Origin: Oscillospiraceae bacterium
GTDB taxonomy: Bacteria > Bacillota > Clostridia > Oscillospirales > CAG-382
DNA length: 36,088 bases
Reading direction: 5' to 3'
Assembly (NCBI GenBank): GCA_015064945.1
Contig: SVRF01000019.1
Coordinates: 1 to 36,088 of the forward strand
Under the pieces are notes generated by a model, which made no database searches, was not told where the DNA came from, and was given only the letters and a program-made list of their open reading frames with translations. Both the position numbers and the translations under genes were made by a program. The stretch's first letter is position 1. The number at the start of each line of letters is the position of its first letter. Shown here in pieces: positions 31,621 through 36,088 of the stretch.

Positions 31621-32025
31621 TTAATCCGCGGGACAACAATTTATGTAAACCGAAGAAACAAGCACTTGCGACTTTGTATAGTCACAATCTTCACAGTATG
31701 TAACATCATACGTACGCTTAAGGCATCTGGGTACGCTTGCGCTTACCTTATGTTGAGTAACCGAAACCGTTTTTGTAACGTAATCATGGCCGAAAAGGGT
31801 ACAGCCCAAGCCGTAGGTTTGAGCAGAACCGTCTCTCAGCCCCACAAGGGTTTCTGCTATCATCTCCATTTTATCGGGAGAGATATCATCGTCCGCAAAC
31901 TCCACGGTGTACTCTACACCATCTATTTCGTAACTATAAACTCCATTTCCATCCGATGCGGAAACAACCGGAATTGCCGCCGCAAAAAGCACCAAACACA
32001 TTATAATACTAACTATTCTCTTCAT
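31621..32025 (-). CDS. Secreted cysteine-containing protein, unknown function
   Basis: A 134-residue exported protein with signal peptide (MKRIVSIIMCLVLFAAAIPVVSA). The mature part has six Cys, among them CTLFGHDY, RCLKRTY, YCEDCDY and the terminal NCCPAD, an arrangement that fits a disulfide-bonded or metal-binding secreted domain. No family is recognised. The start ATG has AAGGAG upstream, within the end of the anti-sigma gene; the two are one base apart, so they are coupled. Being in a sigma/anti-sigma operon suggests an envelope function. Confidence 0.75.
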   Translation of the reverse strand: MKRIVSIIMCLVLFAAAIPVVSASDGNGVYSYEIDGVEYTVEFADDDISPDKMEMIAETLVGLRDGSAQTYGLGCTLFGHDYVTKTVSVTQHKVSASVPRCLKRTYDVTYCEDCDYTKSQVLVSSVYINCCPAD

Positions 32026-32026
32026 G

Positions 32027-32869
32027 TTATTTCTCCTTCATATTTTCAATTACAAAAATCAAATCTTCGTATTTTTTTGCCTGTATGATATAATCGCAAT
32101 TATCGACATTGCAATATGCACCATATTTATTTTCGGTCACACGTTCAAACAACTTATAGGTAACGCCTCCGCTTTCATAAAGTTCACCGTCGGCAAAATC
32201 CTTGTCGTTTGGAGCAACCTTTGTATCAATACTTATAATCAGTTCATTATTCTTTGTAAACATCAGTATATTTTTATCACCTATAGTGCTAATGCTTATC
32301 CGTATCTTTTCAATCTCAACACCCTTAGGTAAGGATTCCGGATACATAATATCCAAATTCTCTTTTTCTACCGCTTCTTTTAGTGTATTATACGTTTTAG
32401 GCACACCGCCGTTGTGAATTGTAACACCGTTTACTTCTTTTTCCGTTCCGTTAGGCAAACGAACAATTTCGCTGATATATCCCCACAAATCAAAGCCAAA
32501 AGCAGAGGCAACAAAGGTGCCGCCTATTACAAGAGTAGCAACGGTTGCCGCTATTATAAAAGTGCGCTTTAGGCTGAACCTTTTAACCTTGCGTTTTTCA
32601 GGCACTATGGCGACATTTTCCGCCAAGGTCTTATCAACGATAGCCGTAAATCTATCGTGGGGCATTATATCCTTCTCCCGTTGGCAAAGAACATCTGCAC
32701 AGTTACTTATTAAGTCAGCATCACCCTTTCCAAAGCAAAGCAAATCAGTTTCGTGATCCAAAAGTTTTTCCAGAGTAACAGTGTCCAAATCTTGCAAGGC
32801 AATCTGTTCAGAGGCAAGCATGGCCTTTATCTCACGAACCGTATGTTTTTTTAATTCATTTTTATCCAT
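32027..32869 (-). CDS. Membrane-spanning anti-sigma factor, DUF4367-like outer domain
   Basis: A 280-residue protein with a cytoplasmic acidic/helical N-terminal half (residues 1-105), one membrane helix at about 107-130 (TFIIAATVATLVIGGTFVAS), and an extracytoplasmic C-terminal domain. The outer part (TLKEAVEKENLDIMYPESLPKGVEI ... YIIQAKKYEDLIFVIENM) has the DUF4367 pattern found on Firmicute anti-sigma factors. By analogy the N-terminal half would bind the sigma factor encoded 52 bp upstream, though no classic zinc-binding HxxxCxxC is visible. The ATG has TTAGGAGG upstream. Confidence 0.83.
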   Translation of the reverse strand: MDKNELKKHTVREIKAMLASEQIALQDLDTVTLEKLLDHETDLLCFGKGDADLISNCADVLCQREKDIMPHDRFTAIVDKTLAENVAIVPEKRKVKRFSLKRTFIIAATVATLVIGGTFVASAFGFDLWGYISEIVRLPNGTEKEVNGVTIHNGGVPKTYNTLKEAVEKENLDIMYPESLPKGVEIEKIRISISTIGDKNILMFTKNNELIISIDTKVAPNDKDFADGELYESGGVTYKLFERVTENKYGAYCNVDNCDYIIQAKKYEDLIFVIENMKEK

Positions 32870-32921
32870 TCTTTGCCTCCTAACTTAGTAATGTCTAAAG
32901 AACTTAAAATGTCCAGAAATT

Positions 32922-33470
32922 TTAAATATTTTTTTGTATATGCTCCAAAATCTTATCTGTCAATGTTTTTTTAATGGTTCTGACCGTGCTTGAGGCTATA
33001 CCGAGCTCCCTTGCAGTCGTTTCTGTATTCTTATTTTGTACGAATAGCTTTTGATATACTTGTTTTTCGCGTTTGGTAAGAGTATCCAAAAGCTTTTGGG
33101 GCGTATCGTTCTTCATCCAAAGACCGTATAGAGTCTCTTCAAAGGTTGGGTCTGTTTTGATTGGCGGATCTTCATTCGGCAAAACACATTTTGCGTATTT
33201 TTTATTCTTATTAATCACCGAAAACGCCGTAAGCTTTGCGGAAGCCATAACCCATGCGGCGGGATTGGGGTGAGATTCCAGAACGGATATTTTCTTACAC
33301 ATAAGCAAGCACAGCTCGCCGATACATTCGTCGTTCAAATATCCGTATACATTCCCCAAGGTTTTACGAATTATGTATTTAATTGCAGTTTCGTTTTCTA
33401 CAAGCAATTCTTCAATAAAAGTCCTCTGCTTCGCAGTTAAAACCAAGGGTAGCTTTGGATTGTCTTTCAA
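32922..33470 (-). CDS. Sigma-70 family (ECF-like) RNA polymerase sigma factor
   Basis: A 182-residue sigma factor with regions 2 and 4 only. Region 2 lies at about residues 25-95 (AIKYIIRKTLGNVYGYLNDECIGELCL ... AAWVMASAKL). Region 4 lies at about 130-180 (LTKREKQVYQKLF ... ARELGIASSTVRTIKKTL). Region 2 is less typical than in common ECFs, so it belongs to a divergent subgroup. The start is TTG at 33470, with GGAGG 7 nt upstream. It heads the operon with its anti-sigma factor, a secreted protein and a lipoprotein. The promoter at 33521-33549 looks SigA-type. Confidence 0.87.
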   Translation of the reverse strand: MKDNPKLPLVLTAKQRTFIEELLVENETAIKYIIRKTLGNVYGYLNDECIGELCLLMCKKISVLESHPNPAAWVMASAKLTAFSVINKNKKYAKCVLPNEDPPIKTDPTFEETLYGLWMKNDTPQKLLDTLTKREKQVYQKLFVQNKNTETTARELGIASSTVRTIKKTLTDKILEHIQKNI

Positions 33471-33520
33471 AATCAGACCTCCTTTCCCTTTAAAATGAAA
33501 GGCTACTATGCTTGCTTGTT

Positions 33521-33549
33521 ATTGTAGCACAAAAAAGCCTTTATGTAAA
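33521..33549 (-). promoter_or_regulatory. SigA-like promoter of the sigma-factor operon
   Basis: On the minus strand, TTTACA (33544-33549) and TACAAT (33521-33526) have a 17-bp spacer. No second, ECF-type promoter was recognised by eye. Confidence 0.65.
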
Positions 33550-33716
33550 CACAAAAAACAATTTGCTCACCTTGCTGACAAACCAAATGTACTACATCAA
33601 AAAAGCAATTCAACATTTTTATATTAAGTCTATGAAACTTGCATGTGTGTCGCGAAATTCGTTTTATAAGTATAAGGCAGAAATTAACGTAGAAACGTAC
33701 GCAAAATTATATGAAG
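33550..33716. other. Intergenic stretch without a supportable gene
   Basis: The region between the sigma-operon promoter and the next hairpin is AT-rich. A plus-strand open frame (33512-33838) crosses it, but it has no ribosome site and it reads through the terminator hairpin, so it is not called. No other structure was seen. Confidence 0.5.
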
Positions 33717-33745
33717 AAAGGAGTCTGCAAAATGCAGACTCCTTT
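33717..33745. terminator. Bidirectional intrinsic terminator
   Basis: AAAGGAGTCTGCA pairs perfectly with TGCAGACTCCTTT around AAA. On the minus strand it lies about 73 bp after the dockerin gene stop codon and is its probable terminator. Confidence 0.8.
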
Positions 33746-33818
33746 TGGTGCATAGGGGCGATTCTTACAAAGATGCAACTCTTAATAGTGATGCTTTTGG
33801 ACTGTGATATTGCCAACC

Positions 33819-34598
33819 TTATGACGCCGAGATGCTAACTAAAGGGCTCACGGTATCAAGATATACATTAATATCTTCAAACTCATTTATTATCCAAATT
33901 GCAGATACAACATCCATTATGATCTCTTCGCCAACAATTTCCCTTATATAAACACCAATATCGTATGGCGGATTTGGAGGAGTAACACCAAAATTTGGTT
34001 CTTTTGTATTAATGGTTAATGTGTTAGTTCCATTTGATAAAACTACTTCTGTGTCACTGATCCATTCTACATTTATGCCTAATTCTTTTGATATAACCAA
34101 CAACGGAAGGCGAAACAGGGAGATTTCAGAGTCGAAAGCTGCTCCCTCAGTTATTTCCTTGCCGTTTACCATCAAAGCACAGTAGTCATACATTTGTTGC
34201 TCCTCCTTTTTGCTCTCATCGATATCAGCTTCGGAAGACACTCCAGTAAAACTTTCTTCTACGGAGATGCTATTGTCAGGAATTGGATGTGCCATAAAAT
34301 CTGTAATAATTTTTGCATCATATTTAAGAATCAACGCTGCATCTAAACTATTTGCCACGCCGTCACAGTTTACGTCTGCAATTTCAACAGCGTTAATGTC
34401 AAGCGTTGCGATCCCTGAGTCGTGCTTAAGTACCAATGCCGCATCAAGACTATTGGTTTCGCCATCAGCATTAACGTCACCACAATTGAAATCAACATTT
34501 GTTTTAATCGACGAAAAATCCGCTGCAATTGTATGGAAAGCGCATACAGAGATCAACCAATATAAGCAAAACATCATGCAAGAAAATCTTTTTAACAT
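33819..34598 (-). CDS. Secreted protein with N-terminal dockerin and copper-amine-oxidase-N-like stalk domain
   Basis: A 259-residue exported protein. Signal-like helix at residues 1-25. Two dockerin calcium-loop repeats occur near the N-terminus: CGDVNADGETNSLDAALVLK and ADVNCDGVANSLDAALILKY. A Ser/Glu linker then leads to VNGKEITEGAAF ... LPLLVISKELGINVEWISD ... EVVLSNGTNTLTIN, the usual pattern of the copper amine oxidase N-terminal-like (stalk) domain. No enzyme domain is present. A dockerin at the N-terminus is less usual than at the C-terminus. The ATG has TTAGGAGGT upstream. The 123 bp between it and the 34722 gene hold nothing recognisable. Confidence 0.82.
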   Translation of the reverse strand: MLKRFSCMMFCLYWLISVCAFHTIAADFSSIKTNVDFNCGDVNADGETNSLDAALVLKHDSGIATLDINAVEIADVNCDGVANSLDAALILKYDAKIITDFMAHPIPDNSISVEESFTGVSSEADIDESKKEEQQMYDYCALMVNGKEITEGAAFDSEISLFRLPLLVISKELGINVEWISDTEVVLSNGTNTLTINTKEPNFGVTPPNPPYDIGVYIREIVGEEIIMDVVSAIWIINEFEDINVYLDTVSPLVSISAS

Positions 34599-34721
34599 AA
34601 CTATACCTCCTAATCGTGTCGGCCATCCTCCCGCATCCCAGCCCGTTTTGCCGTGATACTCTTTTGCTATTTGGATTGCTCTTGCTGTTGCTTCCTCTGG
34701 CGGGAAATGCGCTTGTTAAGA

Positions 34722-35084
34722 CTATTTAGCGTTGCTTGTTTCATCATCGTTTGGCGCAAAGCGTTTTTGGTATATAACATAACAAACAAAAACACCTATG
34801 TACCAGATTATCGATAGACCTTGGCCAATTAATTCACTAAAAGCTAACACATTAAAAACTATCAACTGCCAAATCCACGACAAACTCATACAAATTTTGA
34901 AAAATCGCTTTTGGTTTTGAGGTTTGTCCCCAAAGGCCTTATAATATGAGAACAAGTGCATAAAAGAAGTAGAAAGACAACCTATCACGGTGGTCATTAG
35001 AATATCGTGCCGAAAAATAAACAATGGTGGTAACGTTAAAACAAATAAACAAAGCGTTATTACTTGCACCTTTGTAAATTTCAT
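34722..35084 (-). CDS. Small four-helix membrane protein, candidate immunity protein
   Basis: A 120-residue protein with four hydrophobic segments (about residues 7-27, 28-50, 62-82 and 88-107). No family is recognised. The ATG at 35084 has TTAGGAGA upstream and begins 24 bp after the RHS toxin stop codon on the same strand. In polymorphic toxin systems the gene directly after the toxin usually encodes its immunity protein, so that is the main hypothesis, based on position only. A membrane immunity protein would fit a toxin acting on membranes. Confidence 0.65.
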   Translation of the reverse strand: MKFTKVQVITLCLFVLTLPPLFIFRHDILMTTVIGCLSTSFMHLFSYYKAFGDKPQNQKRFFKICMSLSWIWQLIVFNVLAFSELIGQGLSIIWYIGVFVCYVIYQKRFAPNDDETSNAK

Positions 35085-35108
35085 ATTTTTCTCCTAATCA
35101 ATTTGGCG

Positions 35109-36088
35109 TTAGTACGGAGAACAAGCATAAGGATATTTACCAAATCTGCCCGTCCATTCAAAATAAAATGTTATATTAACATTTACAATTCTTGGATCTC
35201 CCGACAGCTTTGGCGAGTTATAAACAACAATTCCATTGCCATGCTTCATAGCATCTCTTATGATGTCATCATCGCCATTTTTCTTCATCAAATTTAATTC
35301 GGAAACAAATTCATCCGCGAGAAGAACAGCACCGGTAAACTTAGTACCAAATAAAATATCTAAAATTGCCACGACGAGCTTACCAGTTATTCCCAAATTA
35401 GAATCTTTTTTAATAAATTCATTTATATAATACTCTCTAACGGCACTTGTGGGTATATAAGTAACATCTGAATAATGAGTAGTTACATGATGTGTTGTGG
35501 TTGAGAACCCTTTTATGACGCCTCCTTCGGGGAGTAAATAATCGAAGTTGGTGTTTCTAAGTTCATAATAAGCACATCTATCTTTTCCCGGGCAAGGACC
35601 TACAAAGTTCGCAGGACAATAACCGATGTTATCCACCATCGTTACAGGATTATTATTACAATACGCAAACATATTGTTGCCGAGGATGCCTTGGCCTGTG
35701 GATACTAAAGCGTCGGCGTTGAGGAAACGTCCTACAACAGGGTCGTAGTAGCGGGATTGCAGGTAGTAGAAGCCGGTTTCGGTGTCGTAGTAGTAACCTC
35801 TGTAACGGAAGGGGTTGATATTTGCTATGTGGCTGGCGTTATTGGATATATCGGCGCCGCTTGCGTTGGTGATAGACAGAATTTGTCCGTAGGCGTTATA
35901 CTCGTACTTTGCTACAAGAGCGCCGCCGCTGTAGATGCCTATTACGTCACCTTGGATGTTTTTGGCGAAGGTGTAGGTATTATAGCCGTAGCTTATACCC
36001 ATTATGGAGCCGGTGTCGTCATAGAGATAGTACAGCGTGATGTCACCACGTTGCTCTGCCACTATCTTGTTACCGTCAAGGGTATATT
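35109..36088 (-). CDS. RHS-repeat polymorphic toxin, C-terminal part (5' end outside window)
   Basis: At least 326 residues run in frame to the window edge (upstream codons read YTLDGNKIV), so the true start is outside. YD-repeat sequence (YNTYTFAKNIQGDVIG ... KYEYNAYGQILSI) leads to the RHS core hallmark NPFRYRGYYYDTETGFYYL, QSRYYDPVVGRFLNADA and NMFAYCNNNPV. About 170 residues after this core (from around 35612) are unlike RHS sequence and form the toxin tip. The tip starts CPANFVGPCPGKDRCAYYE and holds a hydrophobic stretch (ITGKLVVAILDILFGTKF), with no toxin family recognised. The protein is likely a secreted contact-dependent weapon. Confidence 0.88.
   Translation of the reverse strand, partial: YTLDGNKIVAEQRGDITLYYLYDDTGSIMGISYGYNTYTFAKNIQGDVIGIYSGGALVAKYEYNAYGQILSITNASGADISNNASHIANINPFRYRGYYYDTETGFYYLQSRYYDPVVGRFLNADALVSTGQGILGNNMFAYCNNNPVTMVDNIGYCPANFVGPCPGKDRCAYYELRNTNFDYLLPEGGVIKGFSTTTHHVTTHYSDVTYIPTSAVREYYINEFIKKDSNLGITGKLVVAILDILFGTKFTGAVLLADEFVSELNLMKKNGDDDIIRDAMKHGNGIVVYNSPKLSGDPRIVNVNITFYFEWTGRFGKYPYACSPY

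Noticed and set aside
33512..33838. Plus-strand 108-codon open frame, with a faint resemblance to transposase text
   Set aside because: No ribosome site, it reads through a perfect terminator hairpin, and it overlaps the opposite dockerin gene end.

Overview
The window looks like a chromosome segment of a low-to-mid GC Gram-positive anaerobe, most likely a gut-type Clostridia member near the Oscillospiraceae. This is inferred from strong AGGAGG ribosome binding sites, many TTGACA-N17-TATAAT promoters, intrinsic terminators with short loops, an FMN riboswitch driving a RibU-type S-component, type I dockerin repeats, DUF1836 and SHOCT/bPH proteins, and arrays of short palindromes around a four-helix-bundle gene. 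No rRNA, tRNA or CRISPR array was seen.

Layout. 1-6.8 kb: an iron-type DtxR regulator, a one-pass membrane protein with a small Cys-rich partner, upp, an acyl-CoA-synthetase-like ligase, and a DUF1836 / ybaK / radical SAM operon. 6.8-13.4 kb: a class Ic aspartate aminotransferase with asnS, a second AMP-forming ligase, a small membrane protein, and a secreted dockerin protein. 13.4-18.6 kb: sugar-related genes (nagB, a PfkB kinase, a HAD phosphatase, a CBS protein, a LacX-type aldose epimerase) and a lipoprotein with three repeated domains. 18.9-24.6 kb: a MarR-controlled heterodimeric ABC exporter and an AI-2E-family membrane protein. 24.8-27.2 kb: a lipoprotein, then riboswitch-controlled ribU and a PH-like/SHOCT membrane protein. 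27.2-31.1 kb: an accessory zone of palindrome arrays, a four-helix-bundle gene coupled to a PH-like membrane protein, a decayed serine recombinase and an AT-rich orphan. 31.1-33.5 kb: a sigma factor / DUF4367-like anti-sigma / secreted protein / lipoprotein operon. 33.8-36.1 kb: a dockerin protein, and an RHS-repeat polymorphic toxin end followed by a small membrane protein that may be its immunity partner.

The most unusual feature is a roughly 222-224 bp non-coding element present three times (one copy cut by the window start). Each copy sits at the base of an intrinsic terminator hairpin, and in both complete copies the whole hairpin (26 and 24 bp) is repeated at each end. The hairpin sequence differs between loci but is identical on the two sides of one copy. 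This looks like a MITE that targets terminator palindromes and makes a target duplication the size of the hairpin, so both neighbouring genes keep a terminator. Its internal stems differ by compensatory base changes. The second most unusual feature is the pair of arrays of tiny varied stem-loops separated by ATGATG/CATCAT motifs, on either side of the four-helix-bundle operon.
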